64,000 bases of DNA from Lachnospiraceae bacterium. Lineage in GTDB: Bacteria > Bacillota > Clostridia > Lachnospirales > Lachnospiraceae. The notes under the pieces are model-generated. The model searched no databases and had not been told where the DNA came from. It saw only the letters and a program-made list of their open reading frames with translations. The stretch lies in assembly GCA_910574195.1 (NCBI GenBank), contig CAJTBF010000004.1, forward strand, positions 213,555-277,554. The letters are read 5' to 3'. The position numbers were made by a program, and so were the translations under genes. The first letter of the stretch is position 1. Each line of letters starts with the position of its first letter. Shown here piece after piece: positions 26,284 through 34,938 of this stretch.

Positions 26284-27690
26284 TTATTTGCCCTCCACTT
26301 CCGGAATATACAACACATTAAAGTCACACAAATTCGTACCTGTATTTCCTGTGAAAACTGCATCCTCCATTGCATCCAATGCTTCATAACACGCATGGCC
26401 GCGGAGAGAGCCGAATACATCTACCCCTTTTCCCAGCGCGGTTTTGTAACTTGTGGAATCACAGATTCCGCCTGCCACCGGTGTCGTGCCGTCCGTTCCC
26501 TCTGAATCAATGGAAAGCATGCAGGCACCTTTTGTCTTTGCTGCAAGAATTGAAAAGCTCAATGTCAGTTCCTGTCCCGGTCCGCCATGTCCCGTAATCA
26601 GGCTGTTGTCCAGAATCTGCGTCGTTGTCTCTCCGGAACTTAAGATCACACATGGCGGCTTGATCGGATTGCCGTATGCCTGTACTTCTCTTGCAATCGA
26701 AGCAAAGAAGGAACCTGCGTCCTTACTTTCCCCTTCCAGGAAGGAAGAAAGAATAATTGCCGGAATTCCCATCTCTTCTGCAATCTCTTTTGCATAGATG
26801 CAGGAATCCGGAAGCGTGTTCAGCAAGAAGTAGGTATTATCCGGAAATGCCTTCGGCGTCTCGCCTTCCGGCCCTACATTCATCAAATAATCTACCACGC
26901 TCTTCGGAAGACGGTCCGCCACATTGTAATCTTTGATGACTCTGCGTGCATCTTCCAATGTGGTCTTGTCCGGCCCCATCGGCGTGCTGGCATATTTTGC
27001 ATAAGGGATCCCGATATCACCCGTTGCCGGATTACCTACCGCGTCACTGATTCCAAATCCGATCAGCTCCGCACCGACAGACTGAATCCGCTTCGCCAGC
27101 ATTCCGCCGTTCATGGCAGAAATATGCCGCCGGATTGCATTCACTTCATAAATGCCTGCACCGGATTTCAGCATAACATCCGTGGTTTTAATCTCATCTT
27201 CCAGTGTAATCCCTTCAATCGGGCAGCTCATAAGCGCGGAACTTCCGCCGCTGATTACCACAATGAAAAGATCGTCCGGTCCGGCCTGGTCCACCAGGTC
27301 CAGAATTTTCAGACATGCCTCATAGCCCGCCTGATTGGGGAGCGGATGCCCTCCCACATAAACGTCTGTATTTTGAAAATGATCCGATTCCTCTGAAATC
27401 TTTACAATTGCAATTCCTTTTGTCAGTTTGTCGCCGAGAACCTCGTCCACCGCCATTGCCATATGATTGCAGGCTTTCCCGGCACCCAGCAGATATACAT
27501 GTTTTTTCTTTGACAAATCCCATGTCTTCGTTCCGATATGCAGGATGTCTCCCTCAAGATGCATGATGCTTTTGATACGTTCGTAGGCATCCAATCGCTG
27601 CAGCGTCTTCTCTGTAATATCCAGCACGATCTTTCTGGATTTTACATCACCATGAGACGTCAGAGCATCATAATTTTTGATTTTTTTCAT
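26284..27690 (-). CDS. Glycerate 2-kinase, MOFRL type
   Basis: A 468-residue class II glycerate kinase (DUF4147 plus MOFRL domain), which converts D-glycerate to 2-phosphoglycerate with ATP. Typical stretches are VYLLGAGKACNHMAMA, VISGGSSALMSCP, GGHPLPNQAG and, in the MOFRL domain, GHGGPGQELTLSF and IDSEGTDGTTPVAGG. It is the first gene of an operon with the enolase-like gene (2-base gap) and possibly gdhA. The ATG at 27690 follows GGAGG; the ATG four codons earlier has no spacing for it. The promoter at 27787-27815 carries a perfect 16-bp palindrome. With the D-2-hydroxyacid dehydrogenase next door, D-glycerate or an analogue is a likely intermediate. Confidence 0.85.
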   Translation of the reverse strand: MKKIKNYDALTSHGDVKSRKIVLDITEKTLQRLDAYERIKSIMHLEGDILHIGTKTWDLSKKKHVYLLGAGKACNHMAMAVDEVLGDKLTKGIAIVKISEESDHFQNTDVYVGGHPLPNQAGYEACLKILDLVDQAGPDDLFIVVISGGSSALMSCPIEGITLEDEIKTTDVMLKSGAGIYEVNAIRRHISAMNGGMLAKRIQSVGAELIGFGISDAVGNPATGDIGIPYAKYASTPMGPDKTTLEDARRVIKDYNVADRLPKSVVDYLMNVGPEGETPKAFPDNTYFLLNTLPDSCIYAKEIAEEMGIPAIILSSFLEGESKDAGSFFASIAREVQAYGNPIKPPCVILSSGETTTQILDNSLITGHGGPGQELTLSFSILAAKTKGACMLSIDSEGTDGTTPVAGGICDSTSYKTALGKGVDVFGSLRGHACYEALDAMEDAVFTGNTGTNLCDFNVLYIPEVEGK

Positions 27691-27786
27691 ATAATCCTCC
27701 AATCTTAATAATGCCTTGCAGAAGATGTCCGTTCGGACATCTGATTTTGAAACATAATGAAAGAAAATGTATTAAAAGATACTTTT

Positions 27787-27815
27787 ATTGTATTGCAATA
27801 TATTGCAAATGTCAA
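27787..27815 (-). promoter_or_regulatory. Promoter with operator O2 (TTGCAATATATTGCAA) for the glycerate kinase operon
   Basis: On the minus strand TTGACA (27815-27810), a 17-base spacer and TACAAT (27792-27787). The spacer contains the perfect palindrome TTGCAATATATTGCAA at 27793-27808. Bound protein would block RNA polymerase. The promoter at 16087-16115 has the same layout. The rest of the gap to 28004 shows nothing further. Confidence 0.75.
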
Positions 27816-28004
27816 TTGGAACTTCCATTTTCATCATTATAGCTATTTTTATCCATTTTCTCCGCAATTTTAGTTCCTGTTTTCGGCATTTTTACCAATA
27901 CGCAATATATAACCTTTCTTAATCATGCCCCTCTCCCGCCCAAATACATTTGCACCGAAATAGGAAACCGCGCATTGGATATCTCTTCTTCAGGAATTTT
28001 TCGT

Positions 28005-28952
28005 TCACTGACATGCCAGCGACGCATAGAATTCCCGGATCTGTCCGGCTACCATATGGATCAGATCCGTCCTGGTCTCCACACTGGCCCATGCAATATG
28101 CGGGGTAATCAAAAGTCTGTTCTTATCTTTTACACCGAGCAGAGGACTAAAAGCGGACATAGGTTCCTCCACGATGACATCCAGCCCTGCAGCGGCAATC
28201 CTGCCGGTATTCAACGCATCCACCAGCGCTTCTTCCACCACCACAGCCCCGCGGCTGAGATTTAAAAATACCGCCCCCGGTTTCATTCGTCCGAATGCTT
28301 CTGCATTCAGCAGCCCGGCAGAGTATGTATTCAGCGGAACATGGACCGAGATAATATCCGACTCCTCCAGCAAGGCAGCAAAATCCACCTGCCGATATCC
28401 TTCCTGGGGAGCAGCGCCGGACACGGAACAATAGATCACGTCTGCCCCAAATGCACGCGCAATGTCCGCCACCCTTCTTCCGATGGCGCCCAGTCCGATA
28501 ATTCCCCAGGTTGCGCCCGCAATCCTGTGAAATCCTGTGGACATATGATCAAACGTGTAGTCTCCGATATAATGCCCTTCTCTTACATAATCATCATAAA
28601 AGCGTAAATGTTCCATCAGATACAGCAGCATAGCGAATGTATGCTGCGCCACAGAATCCGAAGAATATCCGGCCACATTCCGCCAGGCAATTTTCTTCCG
28701 TTCCAGATACTCCTTATCCAGATTGTCGGTTCCCGTTGCCGCAACGCAGACCAGTTTCAAATTTTTCGCCGTATGAATCGTGTACTCGTTGACCGGAACC
28801 ATATTGATCACAATCACATCCGCATCTTTCACCCGCTCCGGAATTTCTTCCGGCATACTGAAATCATAGGATTCTACCTCCCCCATTTCAGAAAACAAAG
28901 AATAATCCAGATCGTCCCCGATGGTTTTTCTGTCAAGAAATACAATTTTCAT
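28005..28952 (-). CDS. D-isomer-specific 2-hydroxyacid dehydrogenase
   Basis: A 315-residue NAD-dependent dehydrogenase of the phosphoglycerate/glycerate dehydrogenase superfamily, reducing a 2-oxoacid such as hydroxypyruvate to the D-2-hydroxyacid. The nucleotide motif is IIGLGAIGRRVADIARAFG near residue 150. The catalytic residues are Arg in LNLSRGAVV, Glu in DVIVEEP and His in ITPHIAWAS. The ATG follows GGAGGG. It is a single gene transcribed towards the glycerate kinase operon, with operator-like sites 90-125 bases upstream. Hydroxypyruvate reductase is a sensible guess because of the glycerate kinase. Confidence 0.82.
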   Translation of the reverse strand: MKIVFLDRKTIGDDLDYSLFSEMGEVESYDFSMPEEIPERVKDADVIVINMVPVNEYTIHTAKNLKLVCVAATGTDNLDKEYLERKKIAWRNVAGYSSDSVAQHTFAMLLYLMEHLRFYDDYVREGHYIGDYTFDHMSTGFHRIAGATWGIIGLGAIGRRVADIARAFGADVIYCSVSGAAPQEGYRQVDFAALLEESDIISVHVPLNTYSAGLLNAEAFGRMKPGAVFLNLSRGAVVVEEALVDALNTGRIAAAGLDVIVEEPMSAFSPLLGVKDKNRLLITPHIAWASVETRTDLIHMVAGQIREFYASLACQ

Positions 28953-29043
28953 AATGATTCCCTCCTTTTTTACTTTCCTGCACTTTTGCAGGCGCTCCTA
29001 CCTTATTATAAATGTTTTTCCGGTTCGCTCAGATCTTTCCCAT

Positions 29044-29075
29044 ATGCAACATATCAGCATCTGCAATATATTACA
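29044..29075. promoter_or_regulatory. Two operator-like sites upstream of the 2-hydroxyacid dehydrogenase
   Basis: TGCAATATATTACA at 29062-29075 matches 12 of 16 positions of the O2 palindrome including its left half. TGCAACATAT just before it (29044 onward) looks like a degraded half-site. They lie in the 560-base gap between the dehydrogenase and the divergent GntR gene. No good promoter was seen overlapping them. Confidence 0.45.
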
Positions 29076-29372
29076 CCACTTCAAAATCCTCCGCTATTCT
29101 GAAATCTTCCATCCGATTTCGTAGAGATTGTTCACAAATGTTCTATTTAATACATTCATATTACTATACTGTATTCTCATCGTCAATACGTATCGTCCCT
29201 CATCTCAGGCGCCATGCCGTTATCGGGTGCACCCTTATAATTTTTTTAGAAAAAGGAGAATTCTGTGACTCTGTCTTGCTTTCCTGACAAAAGGGATGTA
29301 AAATAAGTCTATATGTAAAAAAGACTTTCAGGAAATCTCCGTATTCTGACTGAGACTTTCTTACAAGTCAAA

Positions 29373-29429
29373 TACCCCGCAGCAAGCTGACGGGACATCA
29401 AAATTCCAGCGCAGTAGGCCGCGGGGTAT
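29373..29429. repeat. Stem-loop upstream of the GntR gene
   Basis: The arms ATACCCCGC and GCGGGGTAT are 39 bases apart, followed by other GC-rich sequence (GTTGCTTCGCGGGAATG) leading into the ribosome site. It stands out from its AT-rich flanks and looks like a dispersed repeat or a structured leader. Only one copy was found in the window. Confidence 0.3.
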
Positions 29430-29512
29430 CTGACCCTTGCGGCAGTCGCCAAATATCTATGCGGGCATAGCTACTTGGCTCGTTGCTTCGCGGGAATGAA
29501 GGAGGGAAAGCC

Positions 29513-30220
29513 ATGCCAATTATGCTGGAGGAAATTACAGAGGAACATTTAAAAGAAAAAGATTGTATATATAATCTGTTAAAACAATGGATCGTAGAAG
29601 GAAAGTTGGAACCCGCAGAAAAAATCTCGGATCTTGAAATCGCAAAAGTATTCCACGTAAGCCGTACTCCGGTGCGGGAAGCGCTCAAGCGTCTCGAGGC
29701 CCAGAAGCTAATTGTAATGAAGCCCGGAAAATCAACCATTGTTTCAGAGATCGAGACAAATAATATCGAACAGTGGTATCAGCCGATGTCCGTACTTCAG
29801 CAGCTGGCCACCAAGATCGCCGCATCCAGAATGACGCCGGAGCACATCCTGCATCTGAATGAAATCAATGAAAACTTTCGTATCGCGCTGGAAAAAAACC
29901 GACATCTGGACAGTTTTGAATATGACAAAGAATTTCATGAATATATCCTGAAAGTGGCAGGTAACGAATACATCATTGATTTTTGCAATACGCTGATGAT
30001 TCATATTCAACGTCTGGAATATAAACATTTCAAAACCGGTGGAAAAATCATACAGTCAGTCATGGACCATCAAAAGATCATCCAGGCTTTCGAAGTAAAA
30101 GATGAATTTATGGCACAGCAAATGATGCTCAATAACTGGCAGATGACAGTGTTAAATCTGCGGGCTATATTAAACATTCCCCCGGAAGAATCAAGTTCTT
30201 CCCCGCAGTCCAATCCGTAA
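29513..30220 (+). CDS. GntR-family (FadR/FCD subfamily) transcriptional regulator
   Basis: 235 residues. The winged helix near residues 15-80 shows ISDLEIAKVFHVSRTPVREALKRLEAQKL, the classic GntR DNA-binding stretch. The C-terminal ~150 residues are helical and fit an FCD ligand domain (YDKEFHEYIL, and MDHQKIIQAF with the metal/ligand His). FCD-type regulators usually sense organic acids. The ATG at 29513 has AAGGAGGG upstream. It is divergent from the 2-hydroxyacid dehydrogenase and is the best candidate to bind the TTGCAATATATTGCAA sites at 16 kb, 27.8 kb and 29 kb. Confidence 0.85.
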   Translation: MPIMLEEITEEHLKEKDCIYNLLKQWIVEGKLEPAEKISDLEIAKVFHVSRTPVREALKRLEAQKLIVMKPGKSTIVSEIETNNIEQWYQPMSVLQQLATKIAASRMTPEHILHLNEINENFRIALEKNRHLDSFEYDKEFHEYILKVAGNEYIIDFCNTLMIHIQRLEYKHFKTGGKIIQSVMDHQKIIQAFEVKDEFMAQQMMLNNWQMTVLNLRAILNIPPEESSSSPQSNP

Positions 30221-30326
30221 TCCTTTGCACGGACACCATCATTCTCCCGTATCCAATCAATCTGACGCTGAAGATTTCCTTCCGGAATACTCTGCCGGAA
30301 ATGATAGCATGTATAAAAAACAAAAG

Positions 30327-30373
30327 AATCCAGCCTCCACCGAAAACATCTTTCGAGCAGACTGGATTTTTTT
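30327..30373. terminator. Bidirectional terminator between the GntR and RpiR genes
   Basis: The outer stem AATCCAG/CTGGATT and inner stem CGAAA/TTTCG are followed by TTTTTTC on the plus strand. On the minus strand the same stem is followed by CTTTTGTTTTTT. It lies between the two convergent genes. Confidence 0.65.
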
Positions 30374-30427
30374 CGTGCATGCTTTCGTAAAGGGTAGCCA
30401 CATTTGCTGTACGATTCCAACAGACAA

Positions 30428-31276
30428 TCACAGGCCGAGATAATATCCCTGGCTTAAAATTTCCTCTGTACGCTGCAGAGTCTCTTTGGTTTTTCCATAA
30501 TTGCAGGATGCCAATGCGGCAGCAATGTAATTCGTAAGGCAAAGAGGCGCGGCAAAAGAATTCTTATAAGAGATTCCCAACACACTGCAGGGCAGCAAAA
30601 TATCCCCGTACATACTGACCGGTGTATGATTGATACTGGTAAAAAGGATAATCTTTATTCCATATTTTCGAAACCAGGAAATGACATTTGTCGTCGTTTT
30701 TGAATATCTGGGAAACAGATATGCAATACAAACATCGCCCGCTTTTGCACTGCTCATTTCTTCCGGGAAAAACATACCCGTAGACTGAAGCAGATGTACA
30801 TTTTTCCGGATCTGAGCGATCCGTGAAAACATATAATGGGCAAGCGCAAAAGAACTCCGCATTCCAAGCACATACACTGTATCAGCCTCTGAGATTGTCC
30901 GAACCGTTTCCTGCAGCGCCTCTTCCGATATATTGGAAAACGTCTCCTCAATATTGTGAATATCATTCGTAAGAGAACGTTTCAACAATTCATCGTCCGG
31001 AATCTGCCCTTCCGTTTCAAAGCGTTCCGGTAAAGACACCTTATTCCTTATATTTTCCTGTACCGCCTTCTGCATCTCCGAATATCCGTCATACCCCAGC
31101 GCTCTTGCAAACCGTATGATGGTCGTCGTACTGAACCCCACTTTCTGCGCCAGATCTTCCAGAGTTGCAAATGCAATATAATCCAGATTATCCTGCATAT
31201 AAGCTGCTATGGTTTTCTGCGAATTTGTAAAACTGTCATATAATCGGGACATGTTATTCATAAAATCTATCATCAA
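30428..31276 (-). CDS. RpiR/MurR-family regulator (HTH plus SIS domain)
   Basis: 282 residues. The N-terminal RpiR helix-turn-helix (residues about 5-80) shows SNQKTIAAYM-like start SQKTIAAYM and VGFSTTTIIRFARALGYDGY. The C-terminal SIS domain (about 115-270) normally binds a phosphosugar. VLGMRSSFALAHYMFSRIAQ resembles the SIS nucleotide/sugar loop. The pattern fits repressors of sugar or amino-sugar catabolism, but no sugar genes are adjacent, and its target may be elsewhere or in the hydroxyacid cluster. The ATG at 31276 follows GGAGG. Confidence 0.85.
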   Translation of the reverse strand: MMIDFMNNMSRLYDSFTNSQKTIAAYMQDNLDYIAFATLEDLAQKVGFSTTTIIRFARALGYDGYSEMQKAVQENIRNKVSLPERFETEGQIPDDELLKRSLTNDIHNIEETFSNISEEALQETVRTISEADTVYVLGMRSSFALAHYMFSRIAQIRKNVHLLQSTGMFFPEEMSSAKAGDVCIAYLFPRYSKTTTNVISWFRKYGIKIILFTSINHTPVSMYGDILLPCSVLGISYKNSFAAPLCLTNYIAAALASCNYGKTKETLQRTEEILSQGYYLGL

Positions 31277-31318
31277 GAGCCTCCTTGTTTTCTTTTGTCC
31301 GCCAAACGATCCTATTTT

Positions 31319-32098
31319 TCACAAAACCGACCTTTCCCGCATGATTTTATATGCCGTATATACATGGTCAAAATGATAGCCCAGCCCTTCCGCTAAGGCA
31401 ACGGACCATGTATTCTCCGCATCCCAGCTCGGATACCATCCACGTTCCAGACATTCCAAAATCAGCTCTGCACCGCATATACGTGCAAATCCTCTCCTTC
31501 GGAAGTCCTCTCTGGTATCAATCTCAATCTCGATACCACCGCGATAACCGGAATAGGAAGAAGCCCCCGAAACCGGCTCCCCCTCTTTTAACATCACCAT
31601 TCCCAGGCCGTACTTTTGATATGCGGCATAATCGTCATACTGCCGCACCCAGTCCCTGCACCATGCTATTTTCCTACAGCGCCAAAATAATATTTCATCC
31701 ATTCTCTGCAGACAATATCCATCCGGAACCCTGTCTGCAATCGTTCGCAGTTCCTTCCGGTCGAAGACATCCGCCTCTTTTTTCATAGCATACCGAACAA
31801 CTTTTTCCGCTTTTTTCCCATAGCATGCTTCTATGAGTTCCTCCCACCCCCTGCTCCTGGGAACCAGAATTCTGAAATTCTCCCGATCCGGTCCCGGCTC
31901 ATATACCGCAAGCTCCCGGTCCGGCTTTCCGGCCAAAAAACAGAAATCCCCCAATAAAGCCATAGCAGAGGACGGGTTTTTCAGAGAATTCACGTAGATC
32001 CTTCCCATCACCCCCTGCAGGCAGGACCAGATCATCGTCTCCTGCCATCCCGCAAACAGAGGCGTCGCTTCTTCTGTCTGTTGTAATTCAAAAATCAT
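31319..32098 (-). CDS. GNAT-family acetyltransferase (GNAT_acetyltran type)
   Basis: A 259-residue protein. The C-terminal half is a GNAT domain: PVSGASSYSGYRGGIEIEID followed by REDFRRRGFARICGAELI, the acetyl-CoA loop (R-R-x-G-x-A), and ENTWSVALAEGLGYHF near the end. The N-terminal half is a poorly conserved extra domain typical of the larger GNAT_acetyltran (ZmaR-like) group. The substrate is unknown. The ATG at 32098 was chosen over 32206 because GGGAGAAGG lies upstream and the family's length fits. Confidence 0.7.
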   Translation of the reverse strand: MIFELQQTEEATPLFAGWQETMIWSCLQGVMGRIYVNSLKNPSSAMALLGDFCFLAGKPDRELAVYEPGPDRENFRILVPRSRGWEELIEACYGKKAEKVVRYAMKKEADVFDRKELRTIADRVPDGYCLQRMDEILFWRCRKIAWCRDWVRQYDDYAAYQKYGLGMVMLKEGEPVSGASSYSGYRGGIEIEIDTREDFRRRGFARICGAELILECLERGWYPSWDAENTWSVALAEGLGYHFDHVYTAYKIMRERSVL

Positions 32099-32237
32099 TT
32101 CCTTCTCCCTGGAGTATCGCTGAAAACAGATTCTGACAAACAGAAATCGCATCTGACAAAAAGCAATTCTCAAAACATACTCTGGTGTCTCTATACATTG
32201 TACCATTATAACCTTTACAGTGCAAATAGAAATCCTC

Positions 32238-33797
32238 TTACTGCCTGTAATACGAAAGAAAGTCCCCCAGATGATTTACCGCATCCTTCAGCACCTCGAT
32301 ACGCGGCAGATATACGATCCGGAAATGATCCGGCTGATGCCAGTTAAATCCTCCTCCATGGACCACCAGAATCCTCTTCTCTCTTAACAAATCCAGTGCA
32401 AATTTCTCATCGTTCAGAATCGGAATTTTCTTTGTATCCAGTTTGGGGAAAATATAAAACGCCGATTTCGGTTTCACCGCACTGATTCCCGGAATGTCAT
32501 TTAAGGCTTTATAAATAAATTCTCTCTGCTCATAAATTCTTCCGCCGGGGACAATATAGCTTTTTACACTTTGGTGGCCGCCCAGCGCGGTCTGCACAAT
32601 AGACTGTGCCGGTACATTGGAACACAACCGCATATTGGACAGCATATTCAATCCCTCGATGTAATCTCTGGCAATCCGCTTATTCCCGCTTAATATCATC
32701 CAGCCAATCCGGTAGCCGGCAATCATATGAGATTTGGACAGCCCGCTGAATGTCACACAAAACAAATCCGGCGCCAAAGAAGCGATCGACACATGCTCTT
32801 CCCCATCCATAACCAGACGATCATAGATTTCATCGGAGAAAATCATCAATTGATGCTCTCTGGCCATTTTCACAATCTCTTCCAATACTTCCCGCGAATA
32901 TACCGCTCCGGTCGGATTATTGGGATTGATGATCACTACGGCTTTGGTCCGCTCTGTAATCTTTTTTTTCATATCGTCCAGATCCGGGTACCACTCCGCC
33001 TGTTCGTCGCAAAGATAATGCACCGCCTTCCCTCCGGCCAGAGTCACACAGGCCGTCCATAACGGGTAGTCCGGCGCGGGAACCAATACCTCGTCCCCGT
33101 TATCCAGCAAAGCAGACATGCTCAGATTAATCAACTCACTTACTCCGTTTCCCGTATAGATATCCTCGATGGAGAGATGCGGAATCTGCTTGATCTGTGC
33201 ATACTGCATAATCGCCTTTCGGGCGGAAAACAGTCCTTTCGCAGCCGAATACCCCTCACACTCCGTCAATTGCCGCTGCATATCGTATACCACCTCATCC
33301 GGAGTACGAAAACCAAACGGCGCCGGATTTCCAATATTCAGTTTCAGAACATGGGTACCGTTTTCCTCCATTCTCGTCGCCTCTTCTACAACCGGCCCCC
33401 GGACATCATATAATACGTTTTCCAACTTTGATGATTTTTTAAATTCTCTCATATGCTTCTCTCCTTCTCCCTGTACATTCCTGTCTGCCTGTTCTATTCC
33501 TCCTGTGTGCTCCATTGGTCCCGCCTGTTTTGTTCCTCCTGCCCGCTCCATCGCTCCTGCCTGTTCGTTCTCCAAAGGCCCTTCCTCAAAAAACCATTCC
33601 GGACTGACCTGCAAAGCCTCCGCCAGAAATGCCGCTATATTTTTTCTGGGTACTGCTTTTCCGCTGACATATTGACTCACCTGACTTTTTCCCAGCTTCA
33701 CTCCGGCTTTCTCTGCCGCCCGAAGCAGATCGACCTGTTTCACATTCTGTTCCCGCATTGCCATATGCAATCGTTCCGCAAATATTCGATGATCCAT
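32238..33797 (-). CDS. Xre-type HTH fused to an AlaA-like class I/II aminotransferase
   Basis: 519 residues in two parts. Residues about 1-70 are a Cro/CI-type HTH (KQVDLLRAAEKAGVKLGKSQ, then VSQYVSGKAVPRKN). A linker at about 80-115 carries short imperfect repeats (QAGAMERAGGT, QAGPMEHTGGI). Residues about 120-519 are a full PLP aminotransferase: NPNNPTGAVYS, SDEIYDRLVMDG and FSGLSKSHMIAGYRIGW with the PLP Lys. The enzyme part resembles alanine-synthesising AlaA. Unlike MocR proteins, the DNA-binding part is not GntR. The ATG at 33797 follows AAGGGAG. Repeated AAGTTCA boxes upstream suggest autoregulation. Confidence 0.85.
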   Translation of the reverse strand: MDHRIFAERLHMAMREQNVKQVDLLRAAEKAGVKLGKSQVSQYVSGKAVPRKNIAAFLAEALQVSPEWFFEEGPLENEQAGAMERAGGTKQAGPMEHTGGIEQADRNVQGEGEKHMREFKKSSKLENVLYDVRGPVVEEATRMEENGTHVLKLNIGNPAPFGFRTPDEVVYDMQRQLTECEGYSAAKGLFSARKAIMQYAQIKQIPHLSIEDIYTGNGVSELINLSMSALLDNGDEVLVPAPDYPLWTACVTLAGGKAVHYLCDEQAEWYPDLDDMKKKITERTKAVVIINPNNPTGAVYSREVLEEIVKMAREHQLMIFSDEIYDRLVMDGEEHVSIASLAPDLFCVTFSGLSKSHMIAGYRIGWMILSGNKRIARDYIEGLNMLSNMRLCSNVPAQSIVQTALGGHQSVKSYIVPGGRIYEQREFIYKALNDIPGISAVKPKSAFYIFPKLDTKKIPILNDEKFALDLLREKRILVVHGGGFNWHQPDHFRIVYLPRIEVLKDAVNHLGDFLSYYRQ

Positions 33798-33821
33798 ATC
33801 CGATTCTCCCTTACTTTCCAC

Positions 33822-33928
33822 AAGTTCATTTTATGATATCACAGTCTGCCAGAAAGTTCAATACATTTTTCACAAGTTCATTTTATTGCGTTTGTTTACT
33901 TTTAAAGTTCATTTTATAATTGAACTTT
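33822..33928. promoter_or_regulatory. Cluster of AAGTTCA boxes upstream of the Xre-aminotransferase gene
   Basis: AAGTTCA occurs at 33822, 33854, 33874 and 33905, three of them as the longer AAGTTCATTTTAT. At 33904-33928 two boxes form the inverted repeat AAAGTTCA...TGAACTTT with a 9-base spacer. The cluster starts 25 bases upstream of the ATG and is probably the operator of the fused HTH. Confidence 0.55.
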
Positions 33929-34066
33929 CTATTTCTCTTCTTATTTAGTATTGTTCATCCCCTATGGGCACGCCAGTACAGCCCCCTCAAACTTCTTTCT
34001 TGTTTTTCATCTTTATTTATGTTACAATATATCCGTCATATGTCGGAAAAGAATAGGAGCCTTTTT

Positions 34067-34849
34067 ATGCCAAGACCACGTCGATGCAGACGCATCTGCA
34101 CAGAACCTGATTACATTCATTTTTACCCGGAAGGAAGTTCCAACCGGGCAGAAGTCACTCTGACTGTGGATGAGTACGAAGTAATTCGTCTCATTGATCT
34201 GGAAAAATTTTCACACGAACAATGTGCCAGACAAATGGATATCTCCAGGACTACCGTAACGGAAATCTATGAAACGGCAAGACAAAAACTTGCGGACAGC
34301 CTTGTACATGGAAAACCATTACGGATTTCAGGCGGCCATTATCGGTTTTGTGACGGTTCCGCCGTTTGTTACTGTCAAAAAAACTGTAAAAAAGCAAACG
34401 GAAAAATTCTAAAACAGACAATACAGACGGAAGGAGCGAATCATGATATGAGAATTGCAGTTACTTTTGAAAATGGAAATGTATTCCAACACTTTGGGCA
34501 TACGGAACAATTTAAACTGTATGACATTACAGACAAACAAATCGTAAAAGAACAGATCATTGATACCAATGGCAGCGGACACGGTGCTCTTGCCGGATTT
34601 TTAACCGATATGAACGTGGATACTCTGCTCTGCGGCGGCATCGGCAGCGGTGCACAAACCGCACTGGCAGAGGCCGGAATTCAACTTTACGGAGGCGTGA
34701 GCGGAAATGCCGATGAAGCCGTAAAAGCCTTTTTGGACGGACGGCTTTCCTACAATCCGAATGTCCATTGTGACCACCACGGACATGCACACCAGGAAGG
34801 GCATTGCCACGCTGAAAAACACGGATGCAGTGGACATGGAAGCCACTAA
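34067..34849 (+). CDS. DUF134 HTH protein fused to a NifX/NifB-type domain with His-rich tail
   Basis: 260 residues. Residues about 1-100 are a DUF134 regulator-like domain (start MPRPRRCRRICTEPDYIHF, HTH near FSHEQCARQMDISRTTVTEI). From about residue 127 a dinitrogenase iron-molybdenum cofactor biosynthesis (NifX-like) domain begins at MRIAVTFENGNVFQHFGHTE and ends near AVKAFLDG. The tail is packed with His and Cys (CDHHGHAHQEGHCH). Such proteins are thought to handle iron-sulfur or metal clusters. The ATG at 34067 is the usual start of DUF134 and follows AGGAG. It is convergent with the [FeFe] hydrogenase, sharing a terminator. Confidence 0.82.
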   Translation: MPRPRRCRRICTEPDYIHFYPEGSSNRAEVTLTVDEYEVIRLIDLEKFSHEQCARQMDISRTTVTEIYETARQKLADSLVHGKPLRISGGHYRFCDGSAVCYCQKNCKKANGKILKQTIQTEGANHDMRIAVTFENGNVFQHFGHTEQFKLYDITDKQIVKEQIIDTNGSGHGALAGFLTDMNVDTLLCGGIGSGAQTALAEAGIQLYGGVSGNADEAVKAFLDGRLSYNPNVHCDHHGHAHQEGHCHAEKHGCSGHGSH

Positions 34850-34885
34850 ATATCATATCCCCTGCGAGATACCTGCAAAGGATAC

Positions 34886-34933
34886 GCAGGATAGAAAAAA
34901 GAGGACCATACGGTCCTCTTTTTTCTATCCTGC
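34886..34933. terminator. Bidirectional terminator with 22-bp perfect stem
   Basis: The arms start GCAGGATAGAAAAAAGAGGACC and close over a 4-base loop (ATAC) with an exact complement. The run of A/T inside each arm gives a T-tract on both strands. It separates the convergent DUF134-NifX and hydrogenase genes. Confidence 0.85.
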
Positions 34934-34938
34934 ACACT

